Shown in pieces: positions 18,401-26,413 of a stretch of DNA of 33,798 nucleotides. Both the position numbers and the translations under genes were made by a program. The DNA is from Acidobacteriaceae bacterium (lineage in GTDB: Bacteria; Acidobacteriota; Terriglobia; Bryobacterales; Bryobacteraceae). The notes under the pieces were generated by a model. The model was not told the DNA's origin. It searched no databases and saw only the letters and a list, made by a program, of their open reading frames with translations. The DNA is taken from positions 1-33,798 of the forward strand of contig JAFATG010000322.1 in the NCBI GenBank assembly GCA_019244055.1, read 5' to 3'. How positions within the stretch are numbered: position 1 is the stretch's first letter; every line of letters starts with the position of its first letter.

Positions 18401-18488
18401 ATCCACTAACATCACCGGAGGCTACGCCGCAGAATCAACGGCCAGTAATACGAGGCGAATCGATCTGCAGTTGCGGTTCACGTTCTGA
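15432..18488 (+). CDS. Oar-like TonB-dependent receptor with N-terminal carboxypeptidase-regulatory domain
   Basis: 1018-aa outer-membrane protein. It has a signal peptide (MKFRSISVVFIGLAVSTILFAQ). Residues ~45-130 are a carboxypeptidase-regulatory-like beta-sandwich (GSVKDSTGGVIPGAMVSLTS, then NYRFRNVAPGDYTVSA). The plug region contains DALPDDPDDLQADLQALAG and NQIFIDGFTGGRLPPKETI, where ordinary receptors have NDVxIDG. A long beta-barrel ends in RRIDLQLRFTF, with the terminal Phe required for outer-membrane insertion. A glycine-rich insert (GGGGYGGHGGGGFGG-type, residues ~920-954) sits before the last barrel strands, in a probable surface loop. GAGGG precedes ATG 15432. The substrate is unknown; acidobacterial members are often linked to glycan or siderophore uptake. 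Confidence 0.92.
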   Translation: MKFRSISVVFIGLAVSTILFAQSPANPSASQAGPARAVRSAGGGIAQGSVKDSTGGVIPGAMVSLTSQNGTVQTTAADAQGNYRFRNVAPGDYTVSASYTGLQQKGVNAVTVTAGAAASANLVMTVQEQRQELTVSDTSNNTVSTEAANNQTALVLKQEDLDALPDDPDDLQADLQALAGPAAGPGGNQIFIDGFTGGRLPPKETIREIRINSNPFSAEFDKLGYGRIQIFTKPGSDKFHGQGYYNISDGIWDSRNPFLSVNPPFRTQLFGGNVSGPLGKHASFFVDAERRNIDDNGIITATIPTDDFLGHYSYQNFFPTPQRRTTFSPRVDYQLGANNTLSFRYEFLENDRIVTGIGSFDLPETTIGNITFPSSGYSSSITENTLSVIETAVLGAKAVNETHFQFDRESTTYASQSQAPALYVSQSFVSGGSGYSAPGFSHSYDVQDGYELQNYTTLTWGAHTTKMGLRIRATALDDSSPKGFNGEYEFLGTARMQSIEQYLGTIQRLEEGFTPAQVTKMGYGPSKYTVTTGNPNLSFYQMDFGPFVQDDWRVRPNLTLSIGLRWESQTNIPDHSDWAPRFSFAWSPDAHGANGRAKTVIRGGWGYFYDRFAITNVETAYRYNESNQLLYTLNRPTIYDTAFDTAIPIEDLTSAAVNVSQKYQIDSTLKAPRLMQTSLSVERQLLAHTTVTATFVNSRGTHELRTVDINAPYPIPGQLPPGATQNLANSNANDVCCRPFGDVGDIYNMESDGIFKQTQVIIGVNSQVGKWLTLFGRYSHNDAHSDTDGVSTLPADPYDFSADWGRSALDISDNLFFGGSIAARWGLRFSPFLVMHSGIPYNITTGTDLFLQGQGAPTARPTVVDLETPYLTPFGYLNPLPLVPTPGEPYFIERNAATGPGFVGLNLRVSKTWGFGTTKFSGPSGGARAGGGGYGGHGGGGFGGGGFHGGGGESTEHRYNLTLSVNARNILNHPNFNTPNGALTSPYFMESTNITGGYAAESTASNTRRIDLQLRFTF

Positions 18489-18500
18489 GGGCTAGCCAGG

Positions 18501-19115
18501 CTAACTGTTCTTTACCGCGACATTCTGAATGACATCGGCGACGTCTTCGCAGATGTCGGTCGTATGCTCGAGGATTTCGAACACCTCTTTGTGCTTGATC
18601 AGAGTGATCGGGTTTGTTTCCGAGCTAAATAGTTTGCCGACCAGTGTCCGTTCGACAGCGTCGGCTTCGTTCTCCAGTCGATTGACCTCGATACAGTCGT
18701 TCCAAACCGGCTTGCGATCGCGCAGCGCCGCTAGCGCCCGGGAAAGAGCCTGGCACGAATCGTCGATCATACGGCCCAATTGAATTGCGGGTTGGGGGAT
18801 CGGGTCCAACCGGTAGGCCACGATTCGAAAGGTCGCGTCCTCTATCGCATCCAGCACATTATCAAGCGTCGTGGCGAGTGTCTGAATGTCTTCGGGATCG
18901 AAGGGAGTGATGAATGTGGACTGCAATCGACGAAAAATCTCATGGATCATCTCATCGCCATTCCGCTCAAGGGCCTCCATCTGCTTCGATATTTCGCACA
19001 TCCTCTCATACCCCGCTTCGAGGCTAACGATCAGCAGATGCGAGGACTGGCAGAGAATGCGCATATGCTGCTGGAATAGATCAAAGAACTTTTCGTCTTT
19101 GGGAAGGAGATTCAT
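18501..19115 (-). CDS. DUF47 / PhoU-like phosphate-transport accessory protein
   Basis: 204-aa all-helical protein, typical of the DUF47 family that usually accompanies low-affinity phosphate (Pit) transporters. Visible features are the N-terminal MNLLPKDEKFFDLFQQH, repeated ExxxD-type helices (RNGDEMIHEIFRRLQSTFITPFDPEDIQTLATTLDNVLDAIEDA) and the C-terminal FEILEHTTDICEDVADVIQNVAVKNS. The acidic residues probably bind metal, as in PhoU. No pit gene lies next to it: the neighbour to the right is an APC permease, transcribed divergently across a 75-bp gap. A transporter partner is therefore unassigned. Confidence 0.9.
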   Translation of the reverse strand: MNLLPKDEKFFDLFQQHMRILCQSSHLLIVSLEAGYERMCEISKQMEALERNGDEMIHEIFRRLQSTFITPFDPEDIQTLATTLDNVLDAIEDATFRIVAYRLDPIPQPAIQLGRMIDDSCQALSRALAALRDRKPVWNDCIEVNRLENEADAVERTLVGKLFSSETNPITLIKHKEVFEILEHTTDICEDVADVIQNVAVKNS

Positions 19116-19190
19116 CCGCGCGAGTGCTATTGTAGCCTTCCTGTATATGCGCGTCCACCCGATGCGCGGTCCGATCGCTACGCATCAGAC

Positions 19191-20576
19191 GTGAAACAAG
19201 CCGCGATTCAAGAACAGAGCACTGGCCTCAGGCGGGAAATGGGGCTCTTCCCCGCCCTGGCCTCGAACATGCTGAACATGGTTGGGGTCGGGCCTTTTCT
19301 GACGGTTCCCCTTATCTTGGCCGCCATGGGCGGGCCGCAAGCGCTTCTCGGATGGATTCTGGGCGCGCTGATTGCAACCTGCGACGGCCTGGTCTGGGCG
19401 GAGTTGGGCGCCGCGATGCCGGGTTCCGGAGGTTCCTACGAATACCTGCAGCAAGCCTTCGGACCGCAGTCCCTCGGGCGATTAATGGGCTTCCTATTTC
19501 TGTGGCAGGTCATGCTGGCGGCGCCGTTGACGGCCGCATCTGGCGCGGTCGGATTCGCCGATTACGCCCGGTACCTGGTAACATCTCTCACTCCCGCTGA
19601 ACAGAAGGTGATCGCTATCGGGGTGTGCCTGCTTGCGACATTCCTCCTGTACCGAGATATTCGTTCCATTGGCAGGATCTCGGCAACGCTCTGGGTGATA
19701 CTCATGGTCGCGATGGGCGTGATTGTGTGGGGAGGGGCGTGGCACTTTCACGCGTCTACTGCTTTCAGCTTTCCGCCGGGAGCTTTTCACCTTTCATCCA
19801 AATTCTTTCTGGGATTGGGTGCGGCGACGCTCATCAGCATGTACGACTACAGCGGATATTTCAATGTCTGTCTGATCGGAGGGGAGATCAAGCACCCGGA
19901 GAAGAACATACCGCGGTGCGTGCTGCTTTCAATTGGCATTCTCGCGATTCTCTATGTCGCGATGAGCCTATCGATTATCGGTGTTCTGCCGTGGCAAGAA
20001 GCGGTTCACTCGCATGCGATCGTTTCGGACTTTATGGAGCGGCTCTACGGCATAAGAGCAGCCCAAATTATGACCATTCTGATCCTGTGGGTGGCATTTG
20101 CCTCCGTTTTCTGCGTTCTCCTGGGGTATACACGCGTGCCCTATGCGGCTGCCGCCGAGGGCCACTTCTTTTCAGTTTTCGGGCGCGTTCACAGGACCCG
20201 CAACTTTCCATCATTTTCGGTTCTGTTCATGGGAATCGCATCGGCCGCGGCCTGCCTGCTGACGTTAGAGGACCTGATCAAAGGGCTGATCGTGATTCAG
20301 ATTGTCACGCAGTTTGCGGCGCAGTGTATCGCGGTGATCGCGATACGGCAGCGGCGCCAACATATCTCGCGACCGTTCTCGATGCCCCTCTATCCCTTGC
20401 CGGTACTGATTGCGCTAGCAGGCTGGATTTTCATTCTGGCCTCAAGCGGAGCCGTCTATGTGCTGAGCGGATTCGCTTTGCTCGTGTTTGGAATCGCAGC
20501 CTATCTGTGGCGCGCCAAGATTCTTCGGCATTGGCCGTGGGAACGGCAGGAAGCCATCGCGGACACTACCAGATGA
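19191..20576 (+). CDS. APC-superfamily amino acid/amine permease
   Basis: 461-aa inner-membrane protein with about 12 hydrophobic segments. The first has the APC unwound-helix pattern NMVGVGPFLTVPLIL with small residues. GGSYEYLQQAFGP follows helix 3, and MYDYSGYFNVCLIGGEIKHPEKNIPR is the conserved helix 6/loop region. It should carry out secondary uptake or exchange of amino acids or related compounds. The substrate is not readable. The GTG start at 19191 is the only one giving the full first helix. Its 3' end overlaps the convergent ICMT-type gene by 11 bp (20566-20576), so the two transcripts are antisense at their ends. Confidence 0.93.
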   Translation: MKQAAIQEQSTGLRREMGLFPALASNMLNMVGVGPFLTVPLILAAMGGPQALLGWILGALIATCDGLVWAELGAAMPGSGGSYEYLQQAFGPQSLGRLMGFLFLWQVMLAAPLTAASGAVGFADYARYLVTSLTPAEQKVIAIGVCLLATFLLYRDIRSIGRISATLWVILMVAMGVIVWGGAWHFHASTAFSFPPGAFHLSSKFFLGLGAATLISMYDYSGYFNVCLIGGEIKHPEKNIPRCVLLSIGILAILYVAMSLSIIGVLPWQEAVHSHAIVSDFMERLYGIRAAQIMTILILWVAFASVFCVLLGYTRVPYAAAAEGHFFSVFGRVHRTRNFPSFSVLFMGIASAAACLLTLEDLIKGLIVIQIVTQFAAQCIAVIAIRQRRQHISRPFSMPLYPLPVLIALAGWIFILASSGAVYVLSGFALLVFGIAAYLWRAKILRHWPWERQEAIADTTR

Positions 20577-21135
20577 AGGGAACCAAGGCCTTCACGTGGC
20601 TTCTGTAATCGTCGTACTGCGTACCGAACTGCTCGCGCATAAAGGACTCCTCGGTTAGGGATTTCCACTTAAATCCGATCACGCCAAGCGCGACAGCCAG
20701 CAGCCCACGTAGCTCGCCTACGAAGGTGGCAGTCCCGGCCATTGCGAGGAGAAGCCCGAAATAGATCGGATGGCGAACGAAGGCGTACGGTCCCGAACGG
20801 ATGAGCTCGTGATCCTTCTTGATGGTCGGGGTTGCGCTCCAATTCCGGCCAAGAAAGAAGCGCGCCCACACCGCGATGAACAGGCCAGCAAGAGTCACCA
20901 CAGCTCCAACATACGCACTACCTGGTGAATCCGGGACAACTCTGAGAGCCAGTAGTCCCACTGCTGCGCTCCTAGCGAACAGAAGATAATACCCTGCAAC
21001 CATGAGCGCCGACTGCGGCAGCCGGAGCGCCGGCGACTGGATCTTGACGGCCGATTTGCTCGCGAACGCCGTGACCAGCCACACGCCACCGACAGTCATC
21101 CAGGCAGCGGCGATGATTCTCCACAGGTCAAGCAT
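20566..21135 (-). CDS. Isoprenylcysteine carboxyl methyltransferase (ICMT)-family membrane protein
   Basis: About 189 aa with 4-5 membrane segments. The ICMT/phospholipid-methyltransferase signature is at the C-terminal half: LGRNWSATPTIKKDHELIRSGPYAFVRHPIYFG (the R-P-x-Y-x-x-V-R-H-P-x-Y pattern), then ESFMREQFGTQYDDYRSHVKALVPFIW, ending with the conserved E-x-x-M and Tyr residues. Such bacterial proteins transfer methyl from SAM to lipophilic substrates; the substrate is unknown. ATG 21135 is preceded directly by an in-frame GTG (21138) that could also serve. It starts 18 bp after the sugar transporter gene and is probably the last gene of a ROK-MFS-ICMT operon. Confidence 0.88.
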   Translation of the reverse strand: MLDLWRIIAAAWMTVGGVWLVTAFASKSAVKIQSPALRLPQSALMVAGYYLLFARSAAVGLLALRVVPDSPGSAYVGAVVTLAGLFIAVWARFFLGRNWSATPTIKKDHELIRSGPYAFVRHPIYFGLLLAMAGTATFVGELRGLLAVALGVIGFKWKSLTEESFMREQFGTQYDDYRSHVKALVPFIW

Positions 21136-21153
21136 CACAGTTTGGATACGCGC

Positions 21154-22482
21154 TCAGGCTATGCCAAGTTCCCTCTGCATCTCCTCGAGCGTGACACCCT
21201 TCGTTTCGGGGTACGTGAAGAAGACGACGAAGAACTGAAGAAGCATCATGGCAGAAAAGAAGACGAACGGCGCACCTCGGGAAGCGGAGGCGATGCTCGG
21301 GAAAGTCCACGAGATCGCGGCATTCATTATCCAGTGAGTGAAGCTTCCCAGACTTTGCCCCTGCGCGCGAACGCGGGTCGGGAAGACCTCGCTGAGATAC
21401 ACCCAAATCACTGCGCCTTGCGAGAACGAGAAGAACGCTATGAATCCGACCAAGAACCAGACCAGCAGGTTCTTGTGCGAGTTGGTCAGGAAGACAGCGC
21501 TGACGCCGGCAAGACAGGCGGCGCATCCGAGTCCACCAATCAATAAAAGGGTTTTGCGGCCTACGCGGTCGATAATGGACATAGCGATAATCGTGAAGAC
21601 CAGGTTGGTGAACCCGATTAGCACGGCCTGAAGATCGCCGGACACTTTACTGAAACCTGCGCGGGCGAAGATGTCGTTCAGGTAATAGAGAATGGCATTG
21701 ATTCCCGAAAGCTGGTTGAACATGGCGATGGAAACGGCGAGAAAGATAGGCACGCGATATTTCCGTTGAAATAGCGATTCCCGGGCGTGGCCGTGCTCCA
21801 CGTCGATCGATTTGACAATGTCCTGCAGTTCGTCCTCGACGTTCTCTTCGCCGATCAGGACAAGTACTGACCGGGCCTCTTCCACACGCGATTTCTGAAC
21901 GAGCCAACGCGGGCTGCGCGGAATGAAGAACAGCATCAATAAGAACAACAGAGCCGGGATGCCGGATACTCCCAACATCCAGCGCCATTCGGAGCTGCCC
22001 CCGACCGTAACACCGATGAGGTAGTTCGAGAAGTAAGCCAACAGAATGCCCGCGACCACGTTGAACTGGAAGAAACCGACCAGGCGTCCGCGCCATCTCG
22101 CAGGCGCAATCTCGGCGATATACATCGGTCCCAGAACGGACGATCCGCCGATCCCGAGGCCGCCGATGAATCGAAATGCAACGAGGGAATACCAGTCCCA
22201 GGCAATGGCGCATCCGGTGGCTGAAACAAGATAAAGCACGGCCATGATTCGCAAACCATCGCGGCGGCCGTATCGATCGCCAGGGATGCCGGCCAGAATG
22301 GAGCCAATAACTGTTCCGACCAGAGCAACGGCAACCGTCAACCCCAGACCGCTCGGCTTGAGTGCAAATGTACGCGTTAAGCCGGCGGTAGTGCCTGCGA
22401 TAACGGCAGTATCAAAGCCGAACAGCAGTCCGCCGAGAGCAGCGACGATGGTGCTTTTGACTAGCGCTCCAGTGAGGGTCAT
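21154..22482 (-). CDS. MFS sugar porter (SP family)
   Basis: 442 aa with 12 predicted membrane segments. Sugar-porter signatures are GDRYGRRDGLR after helix 2, RFIGGLGIGGSSVLGPMYIAEIAPARWRGRLV in helices 4-5, PRSPRWLV in the central loop, QLSGINAILYYLNDIF in helix 7, DRVGRKTLLLIGG and a final PETKGVTLEEMQ. It likely works as a proton/sugar symporter like XylE or GalP. The GGTGAG upstream and ATG 22482 fit. Its ATG overlaps the ROK kinase stop codon as ATGA (22479-22482), which implies translational coupling: the sugar imported here is probably the ROK kinase substrate. Confidence 0.95.
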   Translation of the reverse strand: MTLTGALVKSTIVAALGGLLFGFDTAVIAGTTAGLTRTFALKPSGLGLTVAVALVGTVIGSILAGIPGDRYGRRDGLRIMAVLYLVSATGCAIAWDWYSLVAFRFIGGLGIGGSSVLGPMYIAEIAPARWRGRLVGFFQFNVVAGILLAYFSNYLIGVTVGGSSEWRWMLGVSGIPALLFLLMLFFIPRSPRWLVQKSRVEEARSVLVLIGEENVEDELQDIVKSIDVEHGHARESLFQRKYRVPIFLAVSIAMFNQLSGINAILYYLNDIFARAGFSKVSGDLQAVLIGFTNLVFTIIAMSIIDRVGRKTLLLIGGLGCAACLAGVSAVFLTNSHKNLLVWFLVGFIAFFSFSQGAVIWVYLSEVFPTRVRAQGQSLGSFTHWIMNAAISWTFPSIASASRGAPFVFFSAMMLLQFFVVFFTYPETKGVTLEEMQRELGIA

Positions 22483-23387
22483 GCCGGCTCACCGGCCAAT
22501 TGGGTGGGAGATCCGGAGAGGGCGCGCTCCGCGAGGACCAGGGAACCTAAGACGCCGGCGCGCGGCCCAAGTCCCGGCGGCTGGATGAAACGATCGAGAT
22601 GATCGATAACCTCAGGGTGACGAAGATAGTTGTTCAAGAGGCGTCCAAATTCCGCTCTGATCATTTCAAATAAGTGCGGTTGTTGCATAACGCCACCTCC
22701 CAGCAGTATTCGTTGAGGCGAAAGAGTAACGGTCAGATTGACAAGGCCGAGCGCCAGATAATGTGCCTCGAGTTCCCATGCAGGATGCTCTTCAGGCAGG
22801 GTTCCGGCGGGCACGCCCCATCGAGCCTGCAAGGCCGGACCGGACGCCAGACCCTCGAGGCAATCGCCATGGTAAGGACAAGACCCCGGGAATGGGTCGC
22901 GGGCCGGATCGTGCGGGATTTGCAAATGGCCCATCTCAGGATGAATCAATCCGTGAATCAGCTCGCCATGCACGAGAGCGCCGCCGCCAATGCCGGTTCC
23001 GATGGTGAGATAGACCGCATCCTGCAGGCCTCGCGCGGCGCCCCAGCGGGCTTCTCCCAGCATGGCGGCATTCACGTCGGTATCGAACCCGACGGGAACG
23101 CCAAATGCATTTCGAATCGCACCGGCGAGATTGAAGTTAGGCCAGCCCACCTTGGGAGTCGAGGTGACGTGGCCATAGGTGGGCGACCGGGGATGGAGAT
23201 CGACCGGCCCGAAGGATCCGATACCGATCGCCTCGACAGGAATTCTACGCTCACGAAAGAAGCGAATCGCATTATTGACGGTGATATCCGGTGAAGAGGT
23301 GGGAAACTGGTCCGTTTCCAGATCTTCGGGGCCGGTGCCGATGCCGCAAACAAACTTAGTGCCACCCGCTTCTATACCGCCGAACAT
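22479..23387 (-). CDS. ROK-family sugar kinase, fructokinase-like
   Basis: 302 aa. ROK kinases phosphorylate hexoses at C6. The N-terminal ATP-binding motif is GGIEAGGTKFVCGIGTGPED, the form typical of fructo/mannokinases. GFDTDVNAAMLGEARWG carries the catalytic Asp, and DAVYLTIGTGIGGGALV follows. A zinc site of the ROK type is present: IHPEMGHLQIPHD, then CPYHGDCLEGLASGPAL. ATG 23387 matches the family's normal start. TTG 23405 would add six residues and has no ribosome site. It is translationally coupled to the downstream sugar transporter. Its first 117 bp or so are exactly repeated at 27398-27514. Confidence 0.94.
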   Translation of the reverse strand: MFGGIEAGGTKFVCGIGTGPEDLETDQFPTSSPDITVNNAIRFFRERRIPVEAIGIGSFGPVDLHPRSPTYGHVTSTPKVGWPNFNLAGAIRNAFGVPVGFDTDVNAAMLGEARWGAARGLQDAVYLTIGTGIGGGALVHGELIHGLIHPEMGHLQIPHDPARDPFPGSCPYHGDCLEGLASGPALQARWGVPAGTLPEEHPAWELEAHYLALGLVNLTVTLSPQRILLGGGVMQQPHLFEMIRAEFGRLLNNYLRHPEVIDHLDRFIQPPGLGPRAGVLGSLVLAERALSGSPTQLAGEPA

Positions 23388-23406
23388 GCTCTTGAGTATA
23401 TGCAAG
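23290..23406. repeat. Direct repeat, copy A (5' end of the intact ROK kinase gene)
   Basis: 117 bp, identical base for base with 27398-27514. It runs from codon ~30 of the kinase to just past its start. A second block, 23026-23124, matches 27275-27373 with about ten mismatches in 99 bases. Confidence 0.9.
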
Positions 23407-23545
23407 CCGGGCGATTGGATAGGCGACCCGGGGAACGGGCGCTTCTAGCGTTACATCCTACAACTGCCAAAGTGGAATACAATAGGTTCCCACCGGCGAA
23501 AAACTTTGTAACCAACGGCGGGAAATTCTTCTTTAGAGTTCAGAT

Positions 23546-26392
23546 ATGAGCAGCACTCCGATTTGCCCGAGGTGCGGCCTGCCCTTGCCGGCAGGCATTG
23601 CGGAAGGACTCTGCATGCGCTGTCTGCTCGAAGCGGGCCTCACCGAAACGGCTACGACGCATGAGCGGAGCACCGAGCGCGCGCCGGAAAACTTTCCTAC
23701 GTCGCTACCTGATTTCGGCTCCTATCACACGATTGGTGTGCTGGGCGAAGGCGGCATGGGCATTGTGTACCTTGCGGAGCAGCGGGCGCCCATACGCCGC
23801 CGCGTTGCTCTGAAGGTTCTGAAACGTGGCGATCCTGGTTCCTCGGTTTTGGCACGGTTCGAGTCCGAGAGCCAGGCACTGGCAATGATGGACCATCCGA
23901 ACATCGCGCGAGTTTACGATGCGGGTACAACCGCCAATGGCAGCCCGTATTTCGCGATGGAGTATGTGCCGGGCATTCCAATCACCGATTATTGCGACCG
24001 CAACCTGCTGGGCTTTCGCGAGCGGCTGGAGCTGTTCCGTCAGGTGTGCCTTGCTATGCACCACGCCCATGAGAAAGGCATTGTTCATCGCGACCTGAAG
24101 CCTTCAAACGTGCTGGTGATGCTGCAGGATGGCAAGCCAGTGCCCAAGATAATTGATTTCGGTGTTGCTAAAGCGGTGAACCAGCGGCTCGTAGAACGAA
24201 CGCTCTTCACCGAGGTTGGTGTGCTGATCGGGACGCCGGAGTATATGAGTCCCGAGCAGGCGGATTTCACGGGCCTGGATGTAGATAGCAGGACCGACGT
24301 CTACTCGCTAGGTGTATTGCTTTACGAGTTGCTGGTTGGGGCGTTGCCGTTCGATCCCAAGACTCTGCGGAAAGCCGGATATGCCGAGATTCAGCGCATG
24401 ATTCGCGAAGAAGAGCCACCGAAGCCTTCGACGCGGCTCAGCACGATGGGGGACGCTGCACGGGAAGTAGCGCGGCAGCGGCGGAGCGATGTGCGGAATC
24501 TGATCCGGCTGGTACGCGGCGATCTGGAATCGATCACGATGAAGGCTTTAGAGAAAGATCGGACGCGGCGCTACGCATCCGCCTTCGACTTTGCCTCTGA
24601 CATCGGGCGCCACTTGGCCCACGAACCAATCAGCGCACGGCCGCCTGACGTTGTTTATCAAGTTCGCAGGTTTTTGCGGCGGCGTCGCCGTGGACTTTAC
24701 TTAGTCATTGCTGCGGTTGTTTCTGGAGCTTTTTCCGCAGTACTGTTTTGGTGGCGCGCACCCGAGTCCTTCCCGCAGGTACTAGCGGTTACTCAGTTGA
24801 CAGACGATGGCACGACAAAACGTCATCTGGAAACGGATGGCTCTCGGCTGTACTTCACAGAGGGAGAAGACCACAGGCAAGTGGTAGAAGTATCGACAAC
24901 AGGCGGAGAGATAGTGCCACTGTTAACTCCTGTGCCAAATCCTGTGCTTCTCGCCATAGCACCAGATACATCTGGCTTGCTGGTCCTAGCAGAAACGTCG
25001 ACAAAGGCATCGCGATGTCTCGTTTGTTTACCGCTCTGGTGGGTGCCTCTTCCAGCCGGTGCTCCCCGCAAGCTGGCCGATTTTGAACCGAGTGATGCCG
25101 GTTTCTTTCCGGACGGCCAGCACATACTGTGGGGGAGTGGCCAAGCAATCCAGGTTGGAAACCGACACGGGGAGAATTCGAGGTTGCTGGCCAGGGTAGA
25201 TGGAATCGTTTGGTCTCCTCGCGTTTCCCCTGATAAGCTGCACATTCGGTTTTTCAAGCAAGACAACTACACAAATTCCATAACCTTATGGGAGAGCGGC
25301 ATCGACGGGCATAACTTGCATCAGTTATTGAAAGGCTGGCAGGGATTCCGCGATTTGGGCCGCTTATCGGGCCGTGGAAATTGGACGGCAGATGGGCGGT
25401 ACTTTGTGTTTAGCGCCTCAACCGAAGGGAGGCAGGATCTCTGGGCGCTACGAGAGAAAACCGGACTCTTCGATCCTAAGCATCCCGACCCTATCCGCCT
25501 CACGAATGGCCCCCTATCGTATAGAGCCCCTCTTCCGAGCAGCGACATGACAAGAATATTTGCGCTGGGAACAGTGAGGCGCGGGGAGTTAGTGCGGTTT
25601 GATTCCGCCGCACATGAGTTCGTGCCATTTTTGTCCGGAGTGTCAGCCATTGAGATCGCATTCTCGCGCGATGGGAACTGGGCGGTTTACACTTTATATC
25701 CAGATCATTCGCTGTGGCGCAGTCGCATTGACGGATCGGATCGCTTACGGCTCACCAATCCGCCTCTTGAGGTGTATAGGCCTCATGTATCACCGGATGG
25801 CACACGTGTGGCGTTCACAACGTTTAAGCCAACCCGAGATTTGTATGTGGTCGGAATGCAAGGTGGCAGCCCGCAATTGATTCGTCGGGATGTGGTCGAC
25901 GCCTTTTGGTCGCCAGATGGCAATGAACTGGTATTTTCTAGCGAATTCGGAGCTACAGACTTCGAAACCCGTATCCTCGATTTAAACAGCTATGCCATGA
26001 CTGCTCTGCCCGATGGGGTGCACAAGTATGCCGTGAATTGGTCGCCATCCAATCGACTTGTCGCGTGGGACCCCGGTCTGTCCGCTTTGTTCACATTCGA
26101 CTTCCAAACGAAGAAGTGGTCCCCTTTGTTGAGCTCTGTCACCGGTAATATGAGTGCATCAGTGGATGGCGAGTACCTATATTGCGAGACATGGGACAGA
26201 CCAGACCATAAGGTAGTTCGAGTCAGGGTCATCGATGGCCACGTTGAACCAGTAATGGTGATCAAGGGAATGCGCCGTGTCGCTGATACATTCGAAGGCA
26301 CGAGTATCAACGCTGCTCCCAACGGCTCTGTGCTTCTAACCCGCGATGTAGGTGTCGAAGAGGTATATTCCTTGAGAGTAAAGTGGCGCTAA
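23546..26392 (+). CDS. Membrane Ser/Thr protein kinase with zinc ribbon and periplasmic beta-propeller
   Basis: 948 aa. Residues 7-26 form a zinc-ribbon-like motif (CPRC, then CMRC). The kinase domain spans about 60-355, with the glycine loop GEGGMG (67-72), Lys90 in VALK, HRDLKPSN with catalytic Asp183, DFG (204-206) and GTPEYMSPEQ, so it should be active. One membrane segment lies at about 383-403. The remaining ~540 residues form a TolB/WD40-type propeller with PD40 repeats (RPHVSPDGTRVAFTT, FWSPDGNELVFSS). It should sense something outside and phosphorylate cytoplasmic targets. The ECF sigma gene starts 21 bp after the stop. No strong ribosome site precedes ATG 23546. TACAAT (23478-23483) is a possible -10. 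Confidence 0.93.
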   Translation: MSSTPICPRCGLPLPAGIAEGLCMRCLLEAGLTETATTHERSTERAPENFPTSLPDFGSYHTIGVLGEGGMGIVYLAEQRAPIRRRVALKVLKRGDPGSSVLARFESESQALAMMDHPNIARVYDAGTTANGSPYFAMEYVPGIPITDYCDRNLLGFRERLELFRQVCLAMHHAHEKGIVHRDLKPSNVLVMLQDGKPVPKIIDFGVAKAVNQRLVERTLFTEVGVLIGTPEYMSPEQADFTGLDVDSRTDVYSLGVLLYELLVGALPFDPKTLRKAGYAEIQRMIREEEPPKPSTRLSTMGDAAREVARQRRSDVRNLIRLVRGDLESITMKALEKDRTRRYASAFDFASDIGRHLAHEPISARPPDVVYQVRRFLRRRRRGLYLVIAAVVSGAFSAVLFWWRAPESFPQVLAVTQLTDDGTTKRHLETDGSRLYFTEGEDHRQVVEVSTTGGEIVPLLTPVPNPVLLAIAPDTSGLLVLAETSTKASRCLVCLPLWWVPLPAGAPRKLADFEPSDAGFFPDGQHILWGSGQAIQVGNRHGENSRLLARVDGIVWSPRVSPDKLHIRFFKQDNYTNSITLWESGIDGHNLHQLLKGWQGFRDLGRLSGRGNWTADGRYFVFSASTEGRQDLWALREKTGLFDPKHPDPIRLTNGPLSYRAPLPSSDMTRIFALGTVRRGELVRFDSAAHEFVPFLSGVSAIEIAFSRDGNWAVYTLYPDHSLWRSRIDGSDRLRLTNPPLEVYRPHVSPDGTRVAFTTFKPTRDLYVVGMQGGSPQLIRRDVVDAFWSPDGNELVFSSEFGATDFETRILDLNSYAMTALPDGVHKYAVNWSPSNRLVAWDPGLSALFTFDFQTKKWSPLLSSVTGNMSASVDGEYLYCETWDRPDHKVVRVRVIDGHVEPVMVIKGMRRVADTFEGTSINAAPNGSVLLTRDVGVEEVYSLRVKWR

Positions 26393-26413
26393 GGGCAGCG
26401 TCATGCTTACATA

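Noticed and set aside
19625-20608. A 327-aa plus-strand frame within the APC permease
   Set aside because: Frame-shifted reading of the permease; Cys/Arg/Ser-rich composition and no membrane segments or motifs.
23432-23452. GGAAC ... CGTT as an ECF-type promoter upstream of the kinase gene
   Set aside because: Spacing is only about 12 bp against the usual 16-17, so it is not a credible ECF promoter.
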